In this document: positions 10,655 to 21,962 of the stretch, piece by piece
Layout of the letters: each line of letters starts with the position of its first letter
Position numbering within the stretch: position 1 is the stretch's first letter
NCBI GenBank assembly: GCA_002205965.3
Contig: NADL03000769.1
Coordinates: forward strand, 62,001-126,000
DNA: 64,000 nucleotides
Direction of reading: 5' to 3'
Source: Kappaphycus alvarezii
Taxonomy: Eukaryota; Rhodophyta; Florideophyceae; Gigartinales; Solieriaceae
Made by a program: the position numbers and the translations under genes
The notes under the pieces: generated by a model
What the model was told of the DNA's origin: nothing
The model's database searches: none
Seen by the model: only the letters and a program-made list of their open reading frames with translations

Positions 10655-11035
10655 GCACAGCGAACATTAATTGAATCGGCGAAACCCCACCTGGAAGTCT
10701 TCGATGCATCTACTCATACAATACTGTAGAGATGACCTCTTCCGGTGCGCTACTTGTTGATAATACATTATCTTTAATTGCCCATTTAATTGTCCCTACT
10801 ATTCTCTCCGCTATTCCGTTTGACATTGGCACAAAAGCCAGTACTGCCTTCCACATAATCCCATTCCTCTCTATAAAATCGATTAGGGCTCGCTATGTGA
10901 AACGGGTTGCGTTGTCCGATATCATTCTCACAGGTGACACAAAGAGCGACATGATATCTCTCCTGATGAAATTAATGACGCCTTGAGCTGTGGCTGATGC
11001 GATTGGAACCGCAAATGACCCCGCAGTCAAGACTT
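10655..11035 (-). pseudogene. Ty3-like integrase core fragment
   Basis: Minus-strand frame with ATAQGVINFIRRDI, then MISDNATRF (second catalytic Asp), then VPMSNGIAERIVGTIKWAI (catalytic Glu, about 35 residues later) and GGVSPIQLMFAVPRR. These are Ty3/retrovirus-type, not copia-type, patterns. Two in-frame stops (at about 10875 and 10707) show decay. The last residues run into the gag of copia C and create an artificial joined frame (10422-10709). The rest of this element is missing. Confidence 0.7.
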
Positions 11036-11039
11036 ATAG

Positions 11040-12365
11040 GGCGATTAAGATTTAAATATTTGTAGATCCTTTTGTTGCAGAACTGAGTGGAAAGGTGACG
11101 GATAAATCCATTGATTCAGAGCACAAATTGTGGCAGATGTAAACTATCAAACCTATAGCGATGATCACATGGATTCGTATGCGCCAGTTGTGTCTATTTG
11201 GAGAGTACGAATGCTTTTTCTATGTGGCTCTCCCTAAAGCTATATATCACTCAGCTCGACCTCAGAAACCCTTTCTCAAGTGATGATCTTAAATGAGATG
11301 TGTGGCTAGTTTCATCTACTTGTATTCCTAGTCTAATATTTACATGCTTTAAACTTCTCAAGGAAATGTGTAGAATAAAGAAATCCCACCTGGCTTTGCA
11401 TACGGAATTATGCAATGACATCTGACTTATCGGTTTCGAAGAGTTATACAGTGCTCCGTGTTTATTTCGACATCAAAAATTCGAAAATGAGTTCGAGTTT
11501 ATTTCGGTGTATGTTGATGACTTGCTTGTCTTGTCTTCATCGCAAAACCTATCAGGGGAGGTAATAATGTCACTGAATAATTTACATGAACTCCGTGTAT
11601 CCGTAGGTGTTGACCTATTCCTCGGTGTTCAGCTCTACTGGGACATGGCAGGCACCAGCTTATTCAATTCTGTAAGACTAACGCAGAAGCTTTATTACGC
11701 AAGTATCTCGCGCCGTTTCGGGATGCAAAACTGCAAGCATTTTTTACACCAATGTTTGAGGATTTTATCACAGTGCATGCTTCAGAGGAGGATAAATCCT
11801 CAGTTAACGTTGAATTGTACCACAAAATGGCTGGTTCCCTCTTTTACTTTACCCTAAGGACTCGTCTTTAAACCCTCGCATCCGTCCCTATCCTTTTCCG
11901 ATTTCAGAAACAGCCAACCGCGTTCTGTCATCAGGCTGCCAAGCGATTGTTGAGATATTTTCGCGCTACAACAGGACAAGGTTTCCGATATAGACCACTA
12001 TTACTGAATATGACATGCCATATGAGTGCAGACTATGCAGGTGATACTGACGAGCGCATGTCAATGGCAGGATAGGTATTGAGATTGGGCGCATCTGTCT
12101 GCTCATGGGGAGCTCAGATACAGGCTACAGCTGAGATCTCATCGTGTGAGTCCGAGTAAATTGCATTGGATTTAGCTGCAAAAGAGGCAGTTTGGATCAG
12201 ACGTATACTTGGAGAAGCTGGAGTGTGCACTCGGGAGGAGTCTAATCCGCCTATGATCGCATATTCAGAAAACCAATCCGCAATAATATGGCCAGCCGGA
12301 GAGCTACCACCGTCAACACGTTCAAAGCGCATTGACTTGAAGGCTCATTATTGATGGATGAAGAT
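11040..12365 (+). pseudogene. Copia element F, decayed RT and RNase H
   Basis: Scattered frames keep copia order: DSYAPVVSIWRVRMLF, then YVDDLLVLSSSQNL at 11507-11550, FLGVQLYWD, then RNase H pieces RLLRYFRAT, CHMSADYAGDTDERMSMAG, ALDLAAKEAVWIRRIL and SENQSAI. Many stops and shifts. No gag, integrase or LTR was identified. It is one of the oldest elements here. Confidence 0.78.
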
Positions 12366-12684
12366 CTCAGCTTGTGAGAATCCGTATCCGTTTGTGATTG
12401 TCATTACATCAAAGCTAGCATCTATCCGTTCTGTCCGTTTGTACATATATTGCCTATTAGTGAGTCAGGCCTCTGACGAGCGTTCAGTATGAAATCATTA
12501 AACTGTACGTCCGAAGCGTAACTCTGTATCTCTGATTGCGACTACGTCATATAATGTTCTCACTAGTATAATTAATGTGCTAGCCTTTGTAAAAATCAAA
12601 ACACTTCACTGATCATCGCAGCGACGAGCAAAAACAAAGAAAACCTTACAAACTCCACTTATTTACCCTTTTCACCACCTGATC
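12366..12684. other. Unassigned AT-rich stretch
   Basis: About 320 bp between RNase H of F and the leader of G. No coding pattern recognised. It may be remains of LTR sequence of either element. Confidence 0.4.
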
Positions 12685-12846
12685 TCAGTCTACCACTGAA
12701 ACACACTGCAACAGTGGCAGCATCGCTACCAAATCCTCAACATGGCTCACACCAAGAAGGAGAAGTCAGTTTACCACTGAAACACACTGCAACAGTGGTA
12801 GCATCGCTACCAAATCCTCAACATGGCTCACACCAAGAAGGAAAAG
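12685..12846 (+). repeat. 81-bp tandem duplication over the gag start of element G
   Basis: 12685-12765 and 12766-12846 are the same 81 bp with only two or three base differences. The unit contains ACTGAAACACACTGC and the gag start ATGGCTCACACC, so there are two potential gag starts. The first frame closes after about 12 codons, whereas the second (about 12823) continues into gag. Confidence 0.9.
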
Positions 12847-14363
12847 ACGCCGAAGTTTAATGAAAAACCTGAAGAGAGCTTTCACCTATGGCGCCTGAAA
12901 ATGGAGGCTGTACTTGAGAACCAGGACTGCATGGGAATTCTAGATGGAACTTAAATTGTACCCGATTACGCTAACGACGTAGAACTAGCAGAGCAAAATA
13001 AGAAAAGTAAGAGATCTATCGCACTGATGGTGCTCGATCTGGGAGAAAAGCCTGTAAGAGCGGTACAAAAGTACTCAAAAGACCCCTAGAAATGTGGACG
13101 AAATTGTCGGCAAGATATGCCGGGAAAACGACAAGCAACAAGCTAAGCTTGTTAAATGAAGTGATTTCCAGGAAACTGAAAACTACAGAAGCTATCTCAG
13201 ACCATATTGCTGAGTTGGAGGTAGGCTTTTCTAGACTCGAAAACGCTGGTCAGAAAATTAATGAGCTCATGCAAGTGTCAGTTCTGCTGTCATCAATCAA
13301 AGACTATGACGAGTATGAAGCCACAGTGGCTGCCATTAAAACAATGCGCGAATCTAAAGCCTCTTGGGATACAGTGTCAAATAGGCTTATTGATTAATAC
13401 AAAGAGAAGTACTCCTCCAACGGTAAAGAGGAACGAAGAGCCCCTCCAGCAGCTGCAGTCAAAGTGGATAGAAAGCGCGGTAACTGGGAACGGCCTGGTT
13501 CTGAATATGCCAATTGCAGAGATCGCAGACAATACAACAAAAATAGATCTAATAATCGCGGATTCCTCCCAAACCAGAGACGTAATGTCCATGTTCCTAA
13601 GGAGCAACATAATCTGCCTGATCCCAGAGTTGCTGTCGCTACAACGGTTAAGTATCTAGTGAGAGCAACACCAAGTGCTGGAAAAAATGAAAATACCTTG
13701 CGCAAATGTTTTATATTGGACAGTAGGGCTACGCGCCACATTTGCTGTAATCGGTCTACCGATTACAGCAAATGTGTCTACAAAAGCCAGAATAACATTC
13801 AACTTGGTGACAAGACACCTGCCAAAAATCAATATCAAGGCACGGCTAACCTGATCACAACAGTTGAGAACAAATGGGACAAACTAGAGGATGTAATCTA
13901 TGCACCAAAAATGTATCTCAATCCGTTGTCTGTTCCTCACATTGACTGCATGGATATACGTGTATCTTTTGAGAATAGTTCAAGTACATTAACTGATGCA
14001 CGTAATGGACTAACTCTCGCTTGTGCCACCCTAGGGGATAGTGGCCTCTACACAGTCAACGCAACTACTGTTACAGATATCGAAACAATTACATATAGGA
14101 GCTTTTCCTCAGTCTCTGTTGCATTAGCCAATCATGCAACTCTGAGCAGAGAAGAAAGCATTTAGAAAATCATTTATCATTTAAGATTAGGTCACGTTAA
14201 TGATAATAAGATTCACGAGATAACGAAAAGCCCTCACATAACTGGCTTGCACTCCCATAAGCCAGAAATTATCAAGTGCAGTCCATGTACAGAAGGGAAA
14301 CAGGTCCATGCAACCCGCAAAGGCACATTTGTACCCAATGATTGCTCAGTTGGAGACGTTATG
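12823..14363 (+). pseudogene. Copia element G gag, protease and pre-integrase
   Basis: Gag starts MAHTKKEKTPKFNE and has a UBN2 core (13092-13397) broken by in-frame stops at 12953 and 13088. A basic Arg/Asn-rich tail replaces a zinc knuckle. The protease is at FILDSRATRHIC (DSG changed to DSR), and the pre-integrase finger follows (HLRLGHVNDNKI ... CSPCTEGK) to 14360. The element is cut at 14363 by the outer edge of the LTR of element B. It is a different family from A-D. Confidence 0.83.
13737..13776. repeat. 19-bp perfect inverted repeat in element G
   Basis: CACATTTGCTGTAATCGGT (13737-13755) and its exact reverse complement (13758-13776) are separated by two bases. It lies in the protease coding part just after the active site. 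A perfect 19-bp hairpin inside coding sequence is not expected by chance and may be a local templated inversion. Confidence 0.88.
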
Positions 14364-15617
14364 TGATGAAACGATCAGGGGACAATGAGTAATGAGGAGA
14401 GAGAATGAAAAGGGAAGTAGGGAAAGAGTGTAGATGGAGAAAAGAAACAGAAAGGAGATAGAACGGCAAGGGTGAGGTTGGTGTTGAAATCAAAGGCAAG
14501 TCCGTGCCTCTTCTTTACTTGGATGAGCTACTAGACTACAACTATATACTGTTTGCCGGTACTCACTTCGGCTTTGTGAAAGCAAAATGAAAGTAGCAAA
14601 ATCTACATTTGCAGTACTATCTTTGTTGATCCTGTAGCCTACCCAAGCCGAGATGCCTCAGAATCCCTGATTTGCATGCGCGGGAAATTCATAATTACCG
14701 ATATTCAAAACGTAAGTAACATTAGGTGTATGCTAGCCATGCATGTTCTGTTACGTAAACGTACACTAAAACAGTCAACCCGTGAATTATGACTTACGTG
14801 ACCCGCCAATGCAACTGTAATCTCTCGGCCTGTAACAGAACCCAAAGGCGGGAACTTAAGGCGGGAACTTAAAATATCATAAAAGTAGAAAACAATTTTT
14901 GGCGGGCTTGTCTCACGTTGTTACGTAACAGTACGTAAATCTCATGCAGGCCGTTCAACGTGAATTAAGCCTTACGTGCCATACGTGCGATACTGTAGAA
15001 GCAACCTGGCTGCATCACCATACTTTGGCAGCATACTTGTGCAAGAGTGATTTGTATGCAGCCAGTATAATGAGTATAGTGTAAACTGTATGCAGCCAGT
15101 CCAGGCAACTATAGGGTAAATATAGAAACCACTGTTTACTTGTACACGTACGACACCTATAATACTGTACACGTACGACAGAGAGGAGACAGTACACGTA
15201 TGCCACATACGAGACAGTACACGTATGACACATTGGGTACAGTACTTTGAGCCTAGAATTGAGACAAACCATCAACCAACCATAACATGCCAAGTGTCAG
15301 AATGCTCCAAACGATCAGCTCAGATATCGCCACTTGGAGCGATATGGAGAGATATGAGTGGTATGGAGGCGTATCTAGCAGCCAATCAGAGGGCAGAACA
15401 CCAAGTGGTTTGAAAAATGGCAAAATGCGCCGTGGTTTTGAGTTGCCCGAAAATGAGCTTTCGTCCCAGGCAACTTTCGATTTGGCCGATTTTACACGTG
15501 TCATAGGTGTGTACACAGAAGAAGGGTGCAACTCGCTTTTTCATTCTACAAGTGTACACGTGTACATGTGGCAACTAAAATCCATTGGATCGGATGCATT
15601 CTATCCCTTTTTCAACA
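14364..15617 (-). repeat. 3' LTR of copia element B
   Basis: 1254 bp; on the minus strand it starts TGTTGAAAAAGGG and ends GTTTCATCA. It follows the polypurine tract of B directly, so it is B's 3' LTR. Almost identical to the copies at 6723 and 19138. No 5-bp duplication of the outer flank could be assigned because the 5' side of B is lost. Confidence 0.92.
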
Positions 15618-15626
15618 CTCCCCTCG
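15618..15626 (-). promoter_or_regulatory. Polypurine tract of element B
   Basis: Minus-strand CGAGGGGAG directly before the LTR start TGTTG. This is the usual place for the plus-strand DNA priming site of LTR retrotransposons. Confidence 0.75.
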
Positions 15627-15699
15627 ATCACATTGTTTTTACATCAATTCATGCTCCCCGTTTTACCCATCACAATCAGTCTAACAAGTTTTGTCATCT

Positions 15700-17368
15700 G
15701 AACTCGCCTTAGTGGTTTTTTCAAGCGTCAGCAACATTTTCAGTTGTTGGCACGTACACCAAGTCCACCTCTTTACGCACAAATGCATCTCTGACAAAGT
15801 TGTATGCAATGTCAATGTGCTTGTTGCGTCTGCTGGTGCTCACGTTTCGAGCGAGCTCCGTAGCCCCCTGGTTATCGCTGTATATTGTAGTAGCATGATC
15901 AATTCCAAGTGCTTTCATGCCCAGCGATGTCCAGGTTTCAAGGATGTCCCGAACGACACGTCTCAGCCATATTGCTTCTTTACTTGCTGCAGTTAACGAA
16001 ATGTATTCCGCCTCAAATGACGAAGCTGCGACAACCGTTTGCTTTCGAGAGCACCAACTTACCCCACTTCCAGCCATGCGAAACACGTAACCACTCGTCG
16101 ATTTGCGATCGGACACATCTCCGGCCCAATCCGAGTCACAGTATGCAGACAAGCCCAGATCAGCATTGCCTCGGAACACAAGACCTAAATCTTTGGACCC
16201 AGCGAGATACCTTAACACTCTTTTTACTGCTAACCAATGCTTCTCTCTTGGTTCCTCGCAGAAACGTGCAAGTTTGCCAACCGCATAAGATATATCAGGT
16301 CGTGTTCCAACATACAAATACATGAGGGCTCCAATGGCGCTCCTGTATGAGCATCTGTCCGAGCATCACTACCCGTATCTACCGACCGATCCACGTTCAA
16401 CTCGTCTGTGTTTAGATTCATAGGAGTTGGAACAGGTCTACAGTTCTGCATTCCAAATCGCTCTAAAACGCTGTCTACAAAGCGTGGCTGGGATAAACAG
16501 AAGGATCGTTCGGATCTCCGGCGAGAAATTTCAAGCCCAACAACCATTCTCGCTTCGCCCAAATCTTTCATTTCAAAACGGCGGTTCAGCTCTCCCTTCA
16601 TCCATGCAATCGCCTCCATGTTGTTTCCTGCAAGCAGCAAGTCATTAACATACAGGAGGATAATCATGATTGAGTCGGAGGTCGGGTCAAATTTTACATA
16701 AACGCAGGGATCATTAGTGCTACTTTTGAATTTGAGCCAATCAACAAGAAAATCATCTATTTTCTGGTGCCACCGCCTATGTGCCTGTTTCAAACCATAC
16801 AAGGCCTTCAGAAATTTGCAGACATGATTTGGTTTCGAGGCGTCCTTAAATCCATCAGGCTGTTCCATGTACACGTCCTCCTCCACCTCACCGTTCAGAA
16901 ATGCCGTCTTAACGTCCATTTGATGCAGCTCCAGGTCCTGATGTGCGACAAGTGCCAAAAGCACCCGATTGACGTGAGCTTCACGACAGGGGCGTACGTC
17001 TCATTATAATCGACCCCTTTCACCTGTTGGAAACCACGAGCGACAAGACGCGCCTTCGATTTTCGGGAAAAGCCTCCGTTGGAGTCCTGGGCATCTTTTA
17101 TTGCAAACACCCATTTTGGAGTCAGAATGTTTGAGGCCCCCAAACGTGGGACTAACTTCCATGTTTTGTTCCGAACGATCGAGTCTCGCTCGGACTCGAT
17201 GGCGGACTTCCAAAAGTCTGCGTCCGGTCCTGTCGCCGCGTGTCGATACGAGATGTTGACAACATTTGTAACGAGAGCCGTGTCATTAGGTGTCAAGGAT
17301 ATGTTTGATCTCCACCAAGCATTTGGGGCTCTTCGAATCCTTTCAGATCTCCGAGGAGCTACAGACAC
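15700..17368 (-). pseudogene. Copia B reverse transcriptase and RNase H
   Basis: RT start FWKSAIESERDSIVRNKTW; one copy only of the segment duplicated in A; YVNDLLLAGNN at about 16655 in place of YVDD, a mutated catalytic Asp. RNase H is complete here: DSDWAGDVSDRKSTSGY, FEAEYISLTAASKEAIWLRR, YSDNQGATELARN and the end VYVPTTENVADA at about 15721. It serves as the reference for the part missing in A. Confidence 0.87.
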
Positions 17369-17439
17369 CTCAGGGAGTTCAGGGATTTCGTTATCTGTAC
17401 CTGCGTTTTCGGCGACCGTTGGGTCGTTTCCAACACTAG

Positions 17440-18567
17440 CCTGGTCATTCCTTGTCCCTGAATATCTTGTCTCGAAGATGCAGTTATTTCGACTGTGACC
17501 GGTGTAGGAAGCCGGACTTGAGCATCCTGTTCAACGCCGAGACTGACAAGATCCTCATCGGAGCTAATTGCGAGATACTCATCTGATTCTTTCTCATTTA
17601 TTTCAGACTGGCAGGTTTCGCTCTCACTGAATCTGACATCTCTGGAAACAACTACCTTGTGTAAATCAGGATCCCACAGTTTTTGAGCTTTGCTGGCTTC
17701 CGCATATCCAAGCATAATTGCTTCCCGTGCTCGGTTGTCAAGCTTACTCAACTGACTTGCCTGGTCGGTGTACCAACATTTGCTTCCGAACGTACGAAGG
17801 TGCGATAAATTGGGCTTGCGACCGTACCATATATGATGCGGGGTCGTGTGGCTTGGAAGTGCGCGAGTTGTTACTCTGTTTCGGATGTATACAGCAGTCG
17901 CCAGAGCTTCGGCCCAGAACTGTTTTAGCAGACTCTTTGCATGTAGCATGGACCGAACCAGATCCATCAGTGTTCGGTTCAGCCGCTCTGAAACACCATT
18001 CTGTTCAGGTAACTCCACTGCACTAAGCTCATGTTTTGTGCCGCGCTCCGCAAGGTAGTCCTTGAATGCAGTGGACATATATTCTCCCCTCGATCTGAAC
18101 GAAGAATGCCAATGCGACGCCCAGTATGGGCTTCGCTACGAGCTTGGAACAGTTTATATTTATCAAAGACCTCTGACTTTCGCTGCATCATGTAGACGGT
18201 AACCAGGAAGAGTGATCGTCCGTGAAGGTGACAAAGTAGCGTGTCCCTCCAACAGAGGAAACCTCCGTAGGTCCACACACGTCACTGTGAACAAGGTCTA
18301 ACATCGCTTCAGCTCTACCAGTCGTGCGTTTGTTCGGCACTGCAGAACGATGAGCCTTTCCATGAACGCATGAGGTGCATATTTCGGATGTATTCGAGCC
18401 ACTGATCTGCCGTCCACAACATTGTTCCTCACCATAGATGCAATACCCTGTTTGCTTACATGAGCCATTCTCTCGTGCAATGTCGAGAATGTGGTGACTT
18501 TAGCAGAGTACCAGGTATCATTTGGTATCTTTGGACTATGTCGATGGCATAGAGAAGGCTGTTGCAC
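17440..18567 (-). pseudogene. Copia B integrase
   Basis: Pre-integrase finger HERMAHVSKQG with an altered second half (the CSSC of A is read in another frame). Core with VHSDVCGPTE-like start at about 18290, SDRG near 18090 and PEQNGVSERLNRT at about 18000. C-terminal part (KLDNRAREAIMLGY) at about 17740. Three frames are used, so at least two shifts are present. Confidence 0.82.
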
Positions 18568-19137
18568 AGCATTTTTCCAGTTACCACAACTGTCTCATTC
18601 ATAGTCATCTGCATAGATTTGTTCTCAAATACAGTTTTGATCCCTTCTATTTCCGCTTTGCCTACAGAGATGAGAGAGTATTCGAAACTAGGAACGTGGA
18701 CAACATCTCGCAGAATGCACAGCTTTTGACAACCATCCACCAGTAGGGTCAGCTCTAGGTCACCTCGCCCAGCAATTTTAGCCCGGGGTTTAGTTCCCAT
18801 TTCGACTGAAGCTGCAGATAATTCGGTATAATTCGTGAAAACACTCCTATCGTATGTCATATGGGAAGTACATGCGGAATCTGCACACCAGGTGGAAGTT
18901 CCGGCCGAAATCTCGGCTTGTTTAATTCGTGACATGAGGCAAAAATTTTCACTCTCATTTATGCTGTCCTCACTATCAGCTGATCGATTGGAATCAATTG
19001 AATCAAATACATTTGCACCTACGAACGTCTGTTGATCTCCTCTTGGGCGATCCTTCTCGTGTCGATGATTGTTAGACGCTCTGAAACTACGAGAACCGGA
19101 TGCACGATAGCCCCTTGGAGCTTTCTGGCGCCTACCG
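18456..19137 (-). pseudogene. Copia B gag end and protease
   Basis: Reads from the Gag tail (KAPRGYRASGSRSF) through an acidic Ser-rich linker into the protease (WCADSACTSHMTYD). It has the same DSA active-site variant as element A. It ends near RYQMIPGTLLKSPHSR where the frame moves to the pre-integrase domain. Confidence 0.83.
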
Positions 19138-20381
19138 TGTTGAAAAAGTGATAGAATGCATGCGATCCCATGTTTTTTGTTGCCACCTGCACACTTGTAC
19201 ACTTATAGCATGAAAATGCGATTTGCACCCCTCCTCTGTGTGTACACCTATTACACGTGTAAAATGGGCCAAATCGAAAGTTGCCTGGGACGAAAGCTCA
19301 TTTTCGGGCAACTCAAAATCACGGCGCATTTTACCTTTTTACAAACCACTTGGTATTCTGCCCTCTGATTGGCTGCTAGATACGCCTCCATACCACTCAA
19401 ATCGCTCCAAGTGGCGATATCTGAGCTGATCATTGTGGAGCATTCTGACAGTTGGCATGTTATGGTTGGTTGATGGTTTGTCTCAATTCTAGGCTCAAAG
19501 TACTGTACCTAATGTGTCATACGTGTACTGCCTCGTATGTGGCATACGTGTACTGTCTCCTCTCTGTCGTACGTGTACAGTATTATAGGTGTCGTACGTG
19601 TACAAGTAAACAGTGGTTTCTATATTTACCCTATAGTTGCCTGGACTGGCTGCATACAGTTTACACTATACTCATTATACTGGCTGCATACAAATCACTC
19701 TTGCACAAGTATGCTGCCAAAGTATGGTGATGCAGCCAGGTTGCTTCTACAGTATCGCACGTATGGCACGTAAGGCTTAATTCACGTTGAACGGCCTGCA
19801 TGAGATTTACGTACTGTTACGTAACAACGTGAGACAAGCCCGCCAAAAATTGTTTTCTACTTTTATGATATTTTAAGTTCCCGCCTTAAGTTCCCGCCTT
19901 TGGGTTCTGTTACAGGCCGAGAGATTACAGTTGCATTGGCGGGTCACGTAAGTCATAATTCACGGGTTGACTGTTTTAGTGTGCGTTTACGTAACAGAAC
20001 ATGCATGGCTAGCATGCACCTAGTGTTACTTACGTTTTGAATAACGGTAATGATGAGTTTCCCATGCATGCAAATCAGGGGTTCTGAGGTATCTCGGCTT
20101 GGGTAGGCTATAGAATCAACAAAGATAGTGCTGCAAATGAAGATTTTGCTACTTTCATTTTGCTTTCACAAAGCCGAAGTGAGTACCGGCAAACAGTATA
20201 TAGTTGTAGTGTAATAGCTCATCCAAGTAAAGAAGAGGTACGAACTTGCCTTTGATTTCAACACCAACCTCACCCTTGCCGTTCTATCTCCTTTCTGTTT
20301 CCTTTATCCATCTGCACTCTTTCCCTACTTCCCGTTTCATTCTCTCTACTCATCCCTCATCATCCCTTGTTCCTTTCATCA
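19138..20381 (+). repeat. LTR of the A/B copia family, plus orientation
   Basis: 1244 bp from TGTTGAAAAAGTG to CCTTTCATCA. A TATA-like GTATATA at 20197-20203 and a pyrimidine-rich end show its direction. Left flank is broken gag of B (antisense), right flank is RT of element H. The flanking five bases (TACCG and CCATT) do not match, so this is a rearranged copy and not a clean insertion. Confidence 0.9.
20197..20203 (+). promoter_or_regulatory. TATA-like box of the LTR
   Basis: GTATATA about 180 bp before the LTR end, followed by a CT-rich stretch; equivalent sites exist in the copies at 6723 and 14364. It probably marks the start region of element transcripts. Confidence 0.45.
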
Positions 20382-21383
20382 CCATTATCCTTGTGTATGT
20401 CGGCGACCTGTTGGTATTGAGCCAGACGGTGGAGGAGCTTCGTGACATCATGAAGTTGTTGAGGTCATTGTACGACTTGCACAAGTCATATGAAGCAAGC
20501 TGGTTCCCTGAGGTTCGCCTGCAATGGAGCTTCGATAGTTCCGGAAGAATCAGTGGACTACACATGTCCCAATCTGCATACGTCGCCAGTGTTCTGCGTC
20601 GACTCGGGATGGTTGATTGCAATGCGGTGAAGAATTTGATGACTCGATCGTTCTTTGATAGGCTGGACGGATTTGAAAACAAAAGTTCCATTGACATCAA
20701 GCTGTATGAGCAGAAAATCGGATCGCTCCTGTATTTGTCGCTGCGCACCCGTCCGGACAATCTCACTCCTATGCTTATCCTGGCTAGGTATCAAATGGAT
20801 CCTTGCGCATTTTGTCATGCCGTGGTAAAAAGAGTGTTGGGATAACTCAAAGGCGCTTCTCACTATTGTTTCAAGTACTCCTAAGGAAGCTTAGACTTCT
20901 GCGTATTTGTTGACTCGGACTATACCGAAGACAGGACAAGTCGAAAATCCATGGGCGGGTATTTTGGTAAAGTTGACCAAGCAATCGTGCACTAGGGCGC
21001 AAAGAAGCAGACTTGGGTGGCCTTGTCAACCTGTGAGGCCGAGTACGTCGCGATGTACATTGCCTGTCAGGAGATCCTCTGGATTCGCCTAGCCTTGGAG
21101 GAGAGTGTATTTCCTGTGTCAGGGCCTACTGGGTAGGTCTGATAACGTTTCTGGAATCAAGAGGGCTGAGGGCGAGAAGCTTCCTTCCCGTGCCATGCAT
21201 ATTGATGTTCGATACCACTTCATCAGGGACTTGATACAGAAAGGAGTAGTTCAGGTCGAACATGTGGGTACGAACGATAACGACGCGGCCATTCTCACTA
21301 AGCCCCTTTGAAGAGTCAAAATGAAGAAATCGTAAGGAAAATTAGACTCAGTTGTGCAGTTGAGGAGGAGTTTTAAGTTGAGT
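20382..21383 (+). pseudogene. Copia element H, RT end and RNase H
   Basis: Begins directly at the RT catalytic box, here YVGDLLVLS (one Asp lost), then MSQSAYVASVLRRLGMVDCN, LRTRPDN, VVKRVLG, RNase H pieces, and the typical copia end HIDVRYHFIRDLIQKGVVQ ... AAILTKPL at 21310. A purine-rich GAGGAGGAGT follows before an LTR start. Everything upstream of the RT box is missing. Confidence 0.83.
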
Positions 21384-21962
21384 CTGATGAAAAAGGGATA
21401 GAGTGCATGTGATCCCATGGTTTTTGTTGCCACCTGGACACGTGTACACTTTTATCACGAAAATGCGGGGTTCCACCCTACTTCTGTGTGCACAAGTATC
21501 ATACGTGCTAACTGGTCCAAATAGAAATTTGCCTGGGACGAAAGCCAACTCGACATCACGGCGCATTTTGCCATTTTTCAAACCACTTGACCACTTGATA
21601 TTCTGCCTCTGGTTGGATGCTAGATACGCCTCCATACTACTTATATCGCTCCAAGTGGATATATTTGAGCTGAAAATTTCGGAGCATTCTGACACCTGTC
21701 ATGCTACGGTTAGTTGATGGTTTGAGTCCATTCTGAGCACAAAGAACTGTACCCAATGCATCATATGTGTAAAGTATCCTATGTGTCATACGTGTACAAG
21801 TAAACAGTGGTATCTATTATTATAGAATAGTTGCCTGTACCGGCTGCATACAGCTTACTCTGTACTTGCTTGTACCGGCTGCATGCAATTCACTCCTGCA
21901 TATGTATGCATCTATAGCATCCTGATGCAGCCACGTTGCGTTTACTGTATTGCACGTATGGC
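21384..21962 (+). repeat. Diverged, truncated LTR after element H
   Basis: Starts TGATGAAAAAGGG and follows the 1.25 kb LTR for about 580 bp with many substitutions and small gaps, including GTACACGTGTACAC-like motifs and CACTTG repeats. It then breaks into element I at GTATGGC. It is clearly older than the other LTR copies and fits as the 3' LTR of H. Confidence 0.82.

Larger units (their letters stand above)
15618..19137 (-). mobile_element. Copia element B internal region, minus strand
   Basis: Same family as A, read right to left: end of gag, protease, integrase, RT, RNase H, polypurine tract, 3' LTR. It begins abruptly in gag at GRRQKAPRGYRAS, right of which an LTR of the same family lies in the wrong orientation. 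Gag N-terminus, zinc knuckle and 5' LTR are missing. Confidence 0.9.

Noticed and set aside
10422-10709. 95-codon minus frame that looks like a gag N-terminus with a novel leader
   Set aside because: Its first residues are the tail of a Ty3-like integrase fragment; the frame is an accident of joining.
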